A stretch of 64,000 nt of DNA, from positions 2,873,001 through 2,937,000 of the forward strand of contig CP016093.1 of NCBI GenBank assembly GCA_001664005.1. Direction: 5' to 3'. Positions 1 through 7,678 of this stretch are shown here, piece after piece. Source of the DNA: Rhizobiales bacterium NRL2 (GTDB taxonomy: Bacteria > Pseudomonadota > Alphaproteobacteria > Minwuiales > Minwuiaceae). The notes below the pieces were generated by a model that was not told the origin of the DNA, did not search any database, and saw nothing but the letters and a program-made list of their open reading frames with translations. Each line of letters begins with the position of its first letter. Within the stretch, counting starts at the first letter, position 1. The position numbers and the translations under genes were made by a program.

Positions 1-275
1 CTCTCCGCGGCCAGGCTGTAATGGCCGTAGCGCTCCACCTCGTCGCGCATGGGCCGCACCATCTGGCTGTGGCAGTTGTAGCAGCCCTCGCGGACGTAGA
101 TGTTCCGCCCCGCCAGCTCGAGCGGGGAGTAGGGACGCACCCCCTCCACCTCCTCGATGGTGTTCTCCATGTAGAACAGCGGAGCGATTTCCACGATGCC
201 GCCGATGGACACCACGAGGAAGCTCAGGACGAGCATCAGCGTGGCGTTCTTCTCGATCTTTTCATGCTTGAACAT
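1..275 (-). CDS. ccoO: cbb3-type cytochrome c oxidase subunit II (CcoO), N-terminal part, cut by window edge
   Basis: This is the mono-heme c subunit of the high-affinity cbb3 oxidase in the inner membrane. It passes electrons to CcoN for oxygen reduction under low oxygen. The reading frame starts [13 protein letters not shown], followed by one hydrophobic anchor at about residues 11-30 and then the heme c motif CYNCH with the following SQMVRP, all typical of CcoO. The gene begins 16 bases after the ccoN stop, so the two are co-transcribed. The rest of the gene, and presumably ccoQ and ccoP, lie outside the window. The call is very secure from motifs and position. Confidence 0.96.
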   Translation of the reverse strand, partial: MFKHEKIEKNATLMLVLSFLVVSIGGIVEIAPLFYMENTIEEVEGVRPYSPLELAGRNIYVREGCYNCHSQMVRPMRDEVERYGHYSLAAE

Positions 276-291
276 GTCTGCGCTCTCCGGT

Positions 292-1896
292 TCAGGCGGT
301 CTGGCTCTGGACCACAGGGTCCGGCCCGGCGGGTTCCCGCTCCGGCGAATGCATGATCGTCCGCCAGACGTTGTAGACCATGAGAACGGCGCCAGCGATG
401 TAGCAGAGGCCGCCGATGGCGCGGATGACATAGAAGGGATGCATCGCGTCCACGGTCTCGGCGAAGCTGTAGACCAGGAAACCGTTCTCGTTGTACTCGC
501 GCCACATCAGGCCCTGCATGATGCCGCTGACCCACATCGCCGCCGCGTAGATGACGATGCCGATGGTCGCGAGCCAGACGTGCCAGCTCACCAGCTTCAG
601 CGAGTACAGGCCCATGCGGTTCCACAGCCGCGGCACCAGGAAGTAGATGGCGCCGAAGCTGATCATGCCGACCCAGCCGAGCGCACCCGAATGCACGTGG
701 CCGATGGTCCAGTCGGTGTAGTGGCTGAGGCCGTTGACCGACTTGATCGACATCATCGGACCCTCGAAGGTCGACATGCCGTAGAACGCCAGCGCGATGA
801 CCATCATGCGGATGATCGGGTCGGTGCGCAGCTTGTCCCAGGCGCCCGAGAGCGTCATCAGGCCGTTGATCATGCCGCCCCAGGACGGCATCCACAGCAT
901 GATCGAGAACACCATGCCGAGCGTCTGCGCCCAGTCGGGCAGCGCGGTGTAGTGCAGGTGATGCGGGCCGGCCCAGATGTAGAGGAAGATCAGCGACCAG
1001 AAGTGCACGATCGACAGCCGGTAGCTGTAGATCGGCCGCTCCGCCTGCTTGGGCACGAAGTAGTACATCATGCCCAGGAAGCCCGCGGTCAGGAAGAATC
1101 CGACGGCGTTGTGGCCGTACCACCACTGGGTCAGGGCGTCCTGCACGCCGGCGAAGACCGAGTAGCTCTTGGAGCCCAGGGGCGACACCGGAATCGCCAT
1201 GTTGTTGACCACGTGGAGCATGGCCACCGTGACGATGAACGCCAGGTAGAACCAGTTCGCCACGTAGATATGGGGCTCCTTGCGCTTGATGATCGTCCCC
1301 AGGAAGACCGCGAGATAGGCCAACCAGACAATCGTCAGCCACAGGTCGACATACCACTCGGGCTCGGCGTACTCGCGCGACTGGGTCACGCCCATCAGAT
1401 AGCCGGTCGCCGCCAGCACGATGAAAAGCTGGTAGCCCCAGAAGACGAACCAGGCGAGACCGCCGAAGGCGAGCCGCGCGCGGCAGGTGCGCTGCACCAC
1501 ATAGAAGCTGGTGCAGATCAGCGCGTTGCCGCCGAAGGCGAAGATCACCGCCGAGGTGTGCAGCGGACGCAGCCGGCCGAAATTGGTGAAGGACCAGTCG
1601 AGGTTGAGTTCGGGGAAGGCGAGCTGCAGCGCGATGACCAGGCCGACCAGAAAACCGACCACGCCCCAGAACACGGTCGCGATCACGCCGTAGCGGATGA
1701 CGCCGTCGGCATAGCCGCTGGCATCTTCGCGCGCCGGGCGGTCGAAGTTCCGCAGCACGAAGTAGATGGCGATCAGGCTGGCGATGACGGCGACCCAGGC
1801 ATGAGCCTGGAATTGCGCGTCATGCCCCCTCGCGGCGCCGATCAGCCCGGCCAGGCCGGTCAGGCTGAGCAACCCCAACTGGACGACGTTTCCCAT
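292..1896 (-). CDS. ccoN: cbb3-type cytochrome c oxidase subunit I (CcoN)
   Basis: This is the catalytic subunit of the cbb3 oxidase, carrying heme b and the heme b3-CuB centre, with about 12 or more membrane segments. The start MGNVVQLG at 1896 is chosen over an earlier in-frame codon because GGAAGGGGA sits just before it, giving 534 residues. Diagnostic stretches include [29 protein letters not shown] and [10 protein letters not shown], which hold the histidine ligands expected for this family. It leads the ccoN-ccoO operon. A perfect FNR box lies 94 bases upstream, so induction at low oxygen by the FnrL encoded nearby is expected. Confidence 0.97.
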   Translation of the reverse strand: MGNVVQLGLLSLTGLAGLIGAARGHDAQFQAHAWVAVIASLIAIYFVLRNFDRPAREDASGYADGVIRYGVIATVFWGVVGFLVGLVIALQLAFPELNLDWSFTNFGRLRPLHTSAVIFAFGGNALICTSFYVVQRTCRARLAFGGLAWFVFWGYQLFIVLAATGYLMGVTQSREYAEPEWYVDLWLTIVWLAYLAVFLGTIIKRKEPHIYVANWFYLAFIVTVAMLHVVNNMAIPVSPLGSKSYSVFAGVQDALTQWWYGHNAVGFFLTAGFLGMMYYFVPKQAERPIYSYRLSIVHFWSLIFLYIWAGPHHLHYTALPDWAQTLGMVFSIMLWMPSWGGMINGLMTLSGAWDKLRTDPIIRMMVIALAFYGMSTFEGPMMSIKSVNGLSHYTDWTIGHVHSGALGWVGMISFGAIYFLVPRLWNRMGLYSLKLVSWHVWLATIGIVIYAAAMWVSGIMQGLMWREYNENGFLVYSFAETVDAMHPFYVIRAIGGLCYIAGAVLMVYNVWRTIMHSPEREPAGPDPVVQSQTA

Positions 1897-1989
1897 CGAT
1901 GTCCCCTTCCATTCTCGAATCCCGGCCGCTTCAAATCCCGGCGGCGCGGGCATCTAGCGGACAGCTACTGCAGTGCACAACGGGCAACC

Positions 1990-2003
1990 TTGATTTGGAT
2001 CAA
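1990..2003. promoter_or_regulatory. FNR box in the ccoN / hemerythrin divergent promoter region
   Basis: The 14-base sequence TTGATTTGGATCAA fits the FNR/Anr/FnrL consensus TTGAT-N4-ATCAA exactly. It lies 94 bases before the ccoN start on one side and 73 bases before the hemerythrin-like start on the other. Either or both genes could be controlled; the transcription starts are not known. Confidence 0.85.
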
Positions 2004-2075
2004 GATCGCGGGCGGCGCTCTGTGAGAGTCTTGGCCGCGATCAACAGCGTCAACTCAGGAATTGCCGGTTCGAAC

Positions 2076-2567
2076 ATGCGTATGCCCCTCCCCTATTCCC
2101 CGCTGAAGCGGGCGATTACCGAGCAATTGCGCAGTGAAGCGGAAACCGAGACGACGATTTCGGAAGAACACCGCCTCATCAGCGAACTCTGCGACCGTCT
2201 CGAACACGTCGCCGATGCGCTCCCCGGTCTTCCGGACCCGCAGCAGATGAGCGAACTTGTCGCACTGCTGAAAGTCGGCATTCCTGCCCATTGCGCGGCA
2301 GAGGAAGCGGCAATGGCCGAATTGCTTCAGAGGTCTCCCGAGCCGCCGGAAGCGGTCCGGGATGCCTTGGAGCTGATCCGTCAGGAGCATGCGGAGAACG
2401 AAGCGAACACGATGGAACTGGCGGACATGCTCGAGGAGATGAAGGGTCTGACCAAGGCAGACGATCCGAACACCCTCGGCTTCATGTTGCGTCAGGTCTT
2501 CGTCCTGATCAGACGGCATCTCGCCTGGGAGGAATATGTACTCGCCCACGTTCTGCCGGAGGGCTGA
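2076..2567 (+). CDS. hemerythrin-like (HHE) domain protein
   Basis: This is a soluble 163-residue helical protein of the hemerythrin/HHE cation-binding type, which usually binds a di-iron centre for oxygen or NO sensing, storage or repair. Visible features are a His in SEEHRLISELCDRL, AHCAAEEAAM, a QEHAENE segment and a C-terminal RRHLAWEEYVLAHVLP helix. The spacing of His and Glu over four helices fits the family, but I cannot confirm every ligand. The start at the MRMPLPYSP codon is chosen because the upstream frame reads like non-coding leader. It diverges from ccoN and shares the FNR box region, so a role in low-oxygen or nitrosative conditions is likely. The exact function is inferred. 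Confidence 0.8.
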   Translation: MRMPLPYSPLKRAITEQLRSEAETETTISEEHRLISELCDRLEHVADALPGLPDPQQMSELVALLKVGIPAHCAAEEAAMAELLQRSPEPPEAVRDALELIRQEHAENEANTMELADMLEEMKGLTKADDPNTLGFMLRQVFVLIRRHLAWEEYVLAHVLPEG

Positions 2568-2573
2568 GCCCGC

Positions 2574-3314
2574 CTATTCCTCGTCGATGTTGGCGGCTTC
2601 CCTGAGGGTGGCCATGTCCCGGACGGAGAACTCCCGGCTGGCATGAAGCCGAAGGATGCCGGCAGACTTCAGCTTGCCGATCTGGCGGCTCACCGTCTCG
2701 ATCGTCAGTCCCAGATAATCGGCGATCTCGCTGCGGCTGAGCGGCAGGAAGACGTGGACGTTGTCGGGATCCTCGTCTGTATGGCTGCAGCCGATCATGG
2801 GCGTGCGCCGTGCGATCATCTCGACGAAGCTCGCAACCTTTTCCGAGGCGGTCTTGCGGCCCAGCAGCAGCATCCAGTCGCGCGCGGCATCGAGCTCGTT
2901 CAGGGTGTCCTGGAACAGCCGCATTTCCAGACCCGGCTTTTCCTTGAGCAGACCTTCGAAAGCCTTCCGCGGGAAGAGGCAGAGCTCGACGTCGGTCGCC
3001 GCCTCGGCGAAATAGGGGCTCCGCTCCTTGTAGGCGCGGCCCAGAAAGTCGGGCGCGAACTGCAGGCCGACGATCTGCTGACGGCCATCGCCCAGCATCT
3101 TGGTCAGCTTGACGGCGCCGGAAACAATGTTGGCGAAGAAGTCGACATGGTCATCGGCGTTCAGGATCATGTCGCCGGGCTTGTATAGCCTGCGCTTGGC
3201 AATCGCGTTGATCGACGAAATTTCCTCGTCCGAAAGTGCGCCGCAAACCGCCCGATGACGGATCGCGCAAATCTGACATCTGAGATTAGAGCTGTCGAAA
3301 GGTGCGGACTGCAT
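2574..3314 (-). CDS. fnrL: FnrL-type oxygen-sensing Crp/Fnr family regulator
   Basis: This is a cytoplasmic transcription factor of 246 residues that senses oxygen through a labile [4Fe-4S] cluster and activates anaerobic or microaerobic genes. Near the N terminus it has Cys13, Cys16 and Cys24 (C-x2-C-x7-C, within CQICAIRHRAVC), and Cys112 supplies the fourth ligand. The cyclic-nucleotide-binding fold is followed by a helix-turn-helix with the ETVSR recognition segment known to read TTGAT half sites. The start MQSAPFD at 3314 is taken because it places the cysteines at the usual distance. A perfect FNR box 121 bases upstream suggests autoregulation. Neighbours (ccoNO, hemerythrin, Usp) are plausible targets. 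An older name in some alphaproteobacteria is fnrN or fixK. Confidence 0.93.
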   Translation of the reverse strand: MQSAPFDSSNLRCQICAIRHRAVCGALSDEEISSINAIAKRRLYKPGDMILNADDHVDFFANIVSGAVKLTKMLGDGRQQIVGLQFAPDFLGRAYKERSPYFAEAATDVELCLFPRKAFEGLLKEKPGLEMRLFQDTLNELDAARDWMLLLGRKTASEKVASFVEMIARRTPMIGCSHTDEDPDNVHVFLPLSRSEIADYLGLTIETVSRQIGKLKSAGILRLHASREFSVRDMATLREAANIDEE

Positions 3315-3434
3315 CACCCGATTTCCGAAAAAGGATCGCGTGGCCAACTTGTGCTCGAACGCGGAAGATGGTGACGCTGTTGGCCAGAACCCGCCACGCG
3401 ACGTTCTGACTATGCCCGCAATCTGGAATACTAT

Positions 3435-3448
3435 TTGATCCGGATCAA
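3435..3448. promoter_or_regulatory. FNR box between fnrL and the usp gene
   Basis: TTGATCCGGATCAA is a fully palindromic, perfect FNR site. It lies 121 bases upstream of fnrL (minus strand) and 60 bases upstream of the universal stress protein gene (plus strand). The second distance would suit an activating position for a start site about 20 bases before that gene. Confidence 0.87.
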
Positions 3449-3507
3449 GACATTCAGCGCGCGGGGCAGGCATGTTCGCGTGCGACCGACGGCAAAGGAG
3501 GACTGTC

Positions 3508-4353
3508 ATGGCGATCAAGGATATATTGCTGCATCTCGATCCGGCGACGGACATGGAGGCCGACATCGCGGCAGCCATCGGCATCGCCGAAACCAACGAC
3601 GCCCATCTCGCGGCGCTCTATACGGCGGCGTCGATGCCCGCTTGGCCGGCCTACACCTATGCGGGGCTGCCCGGCGACGTGCTGGACACGATCGAGAGCC
3701 ACGAGGCGCGGGCCGCCGAGGACATCCGCGCGACCTATGAGAAGGCCATCGCCGGATCCTCGCTCAGCGTCGATTTCCGCCATACGCGAGTCTACAGCGC
3801 CGAAGTGGCCGAAACGGTGGCGCGGCACGCCCGCCACGCAGACCTGCTGGTGATGGGCCAGTCGAAGCCCGACGAGCCCCGCGCCGGCGGCGCCGAGGTC
3901 GTCGAGGAAGCGGTGCTGGGCGCCGGGCGGCCCGTGCTGGTCCTGCCCTATGTCGGCAACCGCAAGTCCATGGGCACCAATGTCATCGTCGGCTGGGACG
4001 GCAGCCGGGAAGCCGCACGCGCGCTGAACGACGCCCTGCCCTTCATGAAGAACGCCAAGACCGTTCACGTCATGATCGTCAACCCCGATGCCAATGCCGT
4101 GAACTACAGCGAACTGCCCGGCGCGGACATCTCCCTGCATCTCGCCCGGCACGGCCTGAAGGTGGACCTGATCACGGAGAAGGCGTCCGGCATCGACCCG
4201 GCCAACCTGATCCTCTCGCGGGCCTCCGATATCGGCGCCGATCTGCTGGTCATGGGCGCGTTCGGGCACTCGCGCATCCGCGAATCCCTGTTCGGCGGCG
4301 TCAGCCGCAGCATCCTCCGGCAGATGACCCTGCCGGTCCTGATGTCCCACTAG
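3508..4353 (+). CDS. tandem-domain universal stress protein (UspA family)
   Basis: This cytoplasmic protein of 281 residues has two UspA folds in a row. The first covers about residues 1-145 and the second about 150-281. The second ends with the nucleotide-binding pattern around GAFGHSRIRESLFGG, close to G-x2-G-x9-G, so ATP binding is likely for that half. The first half lacks a clear copy of that motif. The ATG at 3508 follows a strong AAAGGAGGA site, which decides the start over an in-frame codon 36 bases earlier. The perfect FNR box 60 bases upstream suggests induction at low oxygen, as known for many alphaproteobacterial Usp genes. Its client or target is unknown. Confidence 0.92.
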   Translation: MAIKDILLHLDPATDMEADIAAAIGIAETNDAHLAALYTAASMPAWPAYTYAGLPGDVLDTIESHEARAAEDIRATYEKAIAGSSLSVDFRHTRVYSAEVAETVARHARHADLLVMGQSKPDEPRAGGAEVVEEAVLGAGRPVLVLPYVGNRKSMGTNVIVGWDGSREAARALNDALPFMKNAKTVHVMIVNPDANAVNYSELPGADISLHLARHGLKVDLITEKASGIDPANLILSRASDIGADLLVMGAFGHSRIRESLFGGVSRSILRQMTLPVLMSH

Positions 4354-4373
4354 AACTCCCAGCCGGGCGGTCG

Positions 4374-4718
4374 CTACGCCGGCGCCGGAAGCCGCACCTC
4401 TATCGCGGCGCTGGCGATGACCGCCCGGTCCTTTCCGTCCTCGTCGGGGACGTCCAGGCCGCCGGTCACGGCGCGCACGCTGACCCGGCCCACGGGCAGC
4501 GCCCGCTTCACCGCTTCCGTATCGACCTTGTCGGGACGCGCCACGCCGATGGTGACGTCGACCGCGAGGCTTGCCGGGTCGAGACCCAGCACGCGCACGA
4601 AGGTCAGCGAACTGTGCTGCAGCGCGTCCTGCACCGCGCGGACCGCCGCCTTGGTGTAGTCGCCGCCATGCAGGTCGGTGCCTGCGCCCATCTCCAGGAT
4701 CGCCCGCGGCCCGCTCAT
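4374..4718 (-). CDS. Lin0512 family conserved hypothetical protein, second copy
   Basis: This small soluble protein of 114 residues belongs to the Lin0512 conserved hypothetical family. The hallmark is the N-terminal stretch EMGAGTDLHGGDYTKAAVRA, followed by alternating strand and helix segments. No function is established for the family. It overlaps the upstream paralog by four bases (ATGA), so the two are translationally coupled and probably form a hetero-oligomer. The two proteins share the G-T-D-x-x-G-G-D-x-T-K-A-A-V-R-A core, showing duplication. It converges on the usp gene with only 20 bases between them. Confidence 0.8.
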   Translation of the reverse strand: MSGPRAILEMGAGTDLHGGDYTKAAVRAVQDALQHSSLTFVRVLGLDPASLAVDVTIGVARPDKVDTEAVKRALPVGRVSVRAVTGGLDVPDEDGKDRAVIASAAIEVRLPAPA

Positions 4719-5071
4719 GGCCGCGCTCCATTGTCGATGTCCAGATAGACGGCGGCGGCGGCATGCGCCATCACGGTGACGTCGTCGCCCGCGCCGTTCG
4801 AGATCTCCAGGCCGCCGGCCACGACCTCGACCGTGCCCGTACCATGCGGCAGCACCGCAAGTACCGCATCGCGGTCGACCGTTTCGGGCCGCGGCGCGCC
4901 GATGCGCACCTCGACGCGCATGGCGTCCGAACTCTGGCCCAGCGCGGGCGCCACCGTCAGCGAGTTCCGCCACAGCGCGTCCTTCAGCGCCCGCACGGCG
5001 GCCTTCGTGGCGTCACCGCCGCGGATGTCCGTCCCCATGCCGATTTCAAGAACCACCCGCCGCCACGCCAT
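4715..5071 (-). CDS. Lin0512 family conserved hypothetical protein, first copy
   Basis: This is the upstream member of a tandem pair, 118 residues. The N terminus reads VVLEIGMGTDIRGGDATKAA, matching its neighbour closely. The middle contains VRIGAPRPETVDRDAVLAVL, aligning with VTIGVARPDKVDTEAVKRAL of the second copy. No signal peptide or membrane segment is seen. The stop overlaps the next start as ATGA. It lies 35 bases downstream of the sulfotransferase gene stop on the same strand, so it may be part of that transcript, but no functional link is evident. The biochemical role is unknown. Confidence 0.8.
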   Translation of the reverse strand: MAWRRVVLEIGMGTDIRGGDATKAAVRALKDALWRNSLTVAPALGQSSDAMRVEVRIGAPRPETVDRDAVLAVLPHGTGTVEVVAGGLEISNGAGDDVTVMAHAAAAVYLDIDNGARP

Positions 5072-5106
5072 TGTCTTCCCCCTGCCCGTTGTCCCGGGGT
5101 CCGAAG

Positions 5107-7506
5107 CTAGCGCGCCTTGCGCCGTCCGCCTACACGCCCCTTTCCGCGCGCGACTTTCGCTGCGGCCTTCGGGGTCTCCGACGCGCCAATGTCACCGAAA
5201 TCGGCCTCGTAGCGGGCCATGAGAGCCTCGAACGCCGCCGACGCAGCGGGGTGCCCGGCGACCTTCCCGCTCTCGGCGATCTCGATCTCCTGGGTCTTTT
5301 CCGGAACCAGATTCGTCTTCTCCGGCCGGGCCGCGAATTGCTTGCGTACCTCGCCGTTGCCGCCGAAGAAATGCTGCTCGGCCTTGCGGTCTTTCAGGGC
5401 GCCGGCGTCGAACGGCAGGTCCAGCAGCTGACACAGCCGCTCCAGATGCTCTTCCGGACGGGCGGTGAAATTCTCCCACCTGAGACAGAGCAACCGGCCC
5501 TGCGGTTTGCCGAGGTTCAGAAAGCGAAAGTAGTTGGTTGCATAGGAGCGTCCGAACCGGATGCCGGAATAGGCGTATGCCGGGTTGTCGGGATTCGACT
5601 CCTCGCGCTTCCGCATGGAGCGATAGGCGTTGACCGGACTCTTGAACAGGATCACGCCGTCATAGCGCTCCAGCGGATCGAGCGTCGGCGCCATGTGCTT
5701 GTCGCCGCTGACCAGGATTTCAGTGTCCAGCCTGGCGGCCAGGCGCTGGAACCAGTTGGTCGGATCCTCCGCCAGCGCCGCACGGAAATCGAAATCGAAG
5801 ACCCGGCACTCGGGGCCGCAATGGACGCATGGCGTTAACATGCTCCGTGGATCGTTGGCGAAGTCGAAGGGCACCTCCTGCTGGCCGCCCTCGCCCATCG
5901 CAATGGACTTGGTCAGCCGGTGCGACTCGCCGACATGTTCGATACCCGGCAGCGAACCGAGGACCGATCCGAGGAAGGTGCTGCCGCAGAAGGAAATCCC
6001 CAGGAGGCTGACGACCCTGGCCTCCGGTTCGGGCGTGCCGGAGGACGCCGCCAGGTCCCCGGCGAGACGTTCGACGCGATCGGCCTCGTCGGCGACGGCG
6101 GAGTGCGCCGGCGCAATCTCCCGCAGGCGCTTCAGACGGTTCCGCGCCTTTCGGACATTGCGCTCCCTCGTTGCCGCCCGCACCAGACCGAGCATGGTCA
6201 TGAAATCCGTGACCGCCGAGACCTTCAGTCCAAGTTCCTCGATCTCGGCGACCCGGTGCTGATGAGAAAGGACCGAGGCGAGATGACCACGCGCGCGCGG
6301 TGATTCCTTCGGGAACCTGGTCATGCGTGCGCGCAGCAGGCGTTCGGCCGAGATCGGATCGTCCATGCCGAGATAGACGTGGACCATCGTCTCCCAATGC
6401 GCGGTTTCAGCCATCTCTTCGGGGCCGCGGCCGCCCTGGTTGACAAGCTCGACGGCTGTGGCCTGATCCTCGATCAGACTCGCGGACCGGATCGCCCTCA
6501 GTCGCGCGTTCTCGTTCGCGGGATCGGCGACAAGGGCTGCGCGGAACCACTCCAGTGCGGCGGCATAGTCGCGGCGGGCATAGCGGAGCTGGCCGAGCTG
6601 GACCAGGGGCTCCGCCGAGTCCGGCTCGATCCTCGCAATGTCACGCCAGAGTTCTTCGGCCCGATCCGCAAGACCGGCGTTCACCAGACTCCGGGCCATG
6701 GCCAGCTTCAACGTGCGGTTGCCCGGATCCCTCTTGAGGACCGGTCCGAGCGCCTCGACCGCCGCCTTGTAATCCCCCTGGCGGTAGAGGGCCATCGCCT
6801 CGTCCCGCATCTGATCGTGCCGCTGTCGGAGCTCCTGGCCACCGAACCGGCCGAACTGGATGACGACGTAGTCGTAGATCTCGAAATCCTGGGCCCAGAA
6901 ACGTCCCAGATTGGCCCGCCCCCGTTCGGACAGCTCGTCGGCGGACGATGGCCCCTCGGGACGGACGTGGACATGCTCCGGCTCGTTCGGCAATCCGCTC
7001 CGGGGAAGCGCCATGCGGCCCGCCATCTCCGGCAGCCTCTGGTCGAGTTCGTCCAGACCGGCCACGAAGAAAAGCCGATGGCGCACCTGCTCCAGATATT
7101 CCGGTGAACCCAGCGCCCAGGCGAAATTCCGCCGCAGGTGGCTGATCGCATTCATGGCGAAGAGCGCGGCCGATTTCAGCCGCTCATCCTCTGCTTCGAG
7201 CGCACACGCCAGCTCGTCGGGCGTCGCGAACCACCGGAAGGCCACGGCCTCCTCCGGCGACCACAGGGAATTCCGCTTCGGCCGACCGTTCCTGAGACGA
7301 CTCCAGAAAGCCGAGACGAAACGCTCCGCGGGATCGCGGACAACGAAGCTCATCTTCAGTTCCGGGTCGGCCGCCAGCGCGTCGCGCAACCTGACATCAT
7401 GGCCGAAACGGCGGAAATCCACGTTGTGTGCCGCCGCCAGAGGCCCGATGTGCTCCAGCACCGCGTTGCCACCGGTCTTGCCGATATGAAGAAATCCGAA
7501 CGACAC
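5107..7506 (-). CDS. large protein with two sulfotransferase domains flanking TPR repeats
   Basis: This 799-residue protein has an unusual build. Residues about 1-225 look like a sulfotransferase: a PAPS 5'-phosphosulfate loop at HIGKTGGNAV (7-16) and a 3'-phosphate site at VVRDPAERFVSAFW (55-68). Residues about 232-480 are helical repeats of TPR type, for example the YRQGDYKAAVEAL and YARRDYAAALEWF repeats. Residues about 495-745 form a second sulfotransferase with GISFCGSTFL (503-512) and LFKSPVNAYRSM (620-631), plus cysteines in CVHCGPEC (560-567). The tail is rich in Lys and Arg. No signal peptide or membrane span is visible, so it is probably cytoplasmic. The start is GTG. It could sulfate a surface polysaccharide, glycolipid or protein. 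The substrate is unknown, and no glycan genes lie beside it. Confidence 0.82.
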   Translation of the reverse strand: MSFGFLHIGKTGGNAVLEHIGPLAAAHNVDFRRFGHDVRLRDALAADPELKMSFVVRDPAERFVSAFWSRLRNGRPKRNSLWSPEEAVAFRWFATPDELACALEAEDERLKSAALFAMNAISHLRRNFAWALGSPEYLEQVRHRLFFVAGLDELDQRLPEMAGRMALPRSGLPNEPEHVHVRPEGPSSADELSERGRANLGRFWAQDFEIYDYVVIQFGRFGGQELRQRHDQMRDEAMALYRQGDYKAAVEALGPVLKRDPGNRTLKLAMARSLVNAGLADRAEELWRDIARIEPDSAEPLVQLGQLRYARRDYAAALEWFRAALVADPANENARLRAIRSASLIEDQATAVELVNQGGRGPEEMAETAHWETMVHVYLGMDDPISAERLLRARMTRFPKESPRARGHLASVLSHQHRVAEIEELGLKVSAVTDFMTMLGLVRAATRERNVRKARNRLKRLREIAPAHSAVADEADRVERLAGDLAASSGTPEPEARVVSLLGISFCGSTFLGSVLGSLPGIEHVGESHRLTKSIAMGEGGQQEVPFDFANDPRSMLTPCVHCGPECRVFDFDFRAALAEDPTNWFQRLAARLDTEILVSGDKHMAPTLDPLERYDGVILFKSPVNAYRSMRKREESNPDNPAYAYSGIRFGRSYATNYFRFLNLGKPQGRLLCLRWENFTARPEEHLERLCQLLDLPFDAGALKDRKAEQHFFGGNGEVRKQFAARPEKTNLVPEKTQEIEIAESGKVAGHPAASAAFEALMARYEADFGDIGASETPKAAAKVARGKGRVGGRRKAR

Positions 7507-7678
7507 GATACCCCCGCTGGAATCGGGGCCAGACTAGCCACCCGGCTGCCGGCGAAGCAACTCTCCGGACCCCGGCCCGTGGGGATCCATGTCGCATTCC
7601 GACCGCTGTACGGCACGGGGATTCATGGCATGCCATCGGAACTCTGATAGTCTCGCCATGCGAACCGGAGCATTGTCG

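Noticed and set aside
196-2025. Long open frames opposite real genes (also 17546-19567, 21724-24519 and others)
   Set aside because: They lie antisense to genes with strong family motifs, show no domain signal, are Arg/Gly/His-rich, and are the usual by-product of GC-rich codon use.
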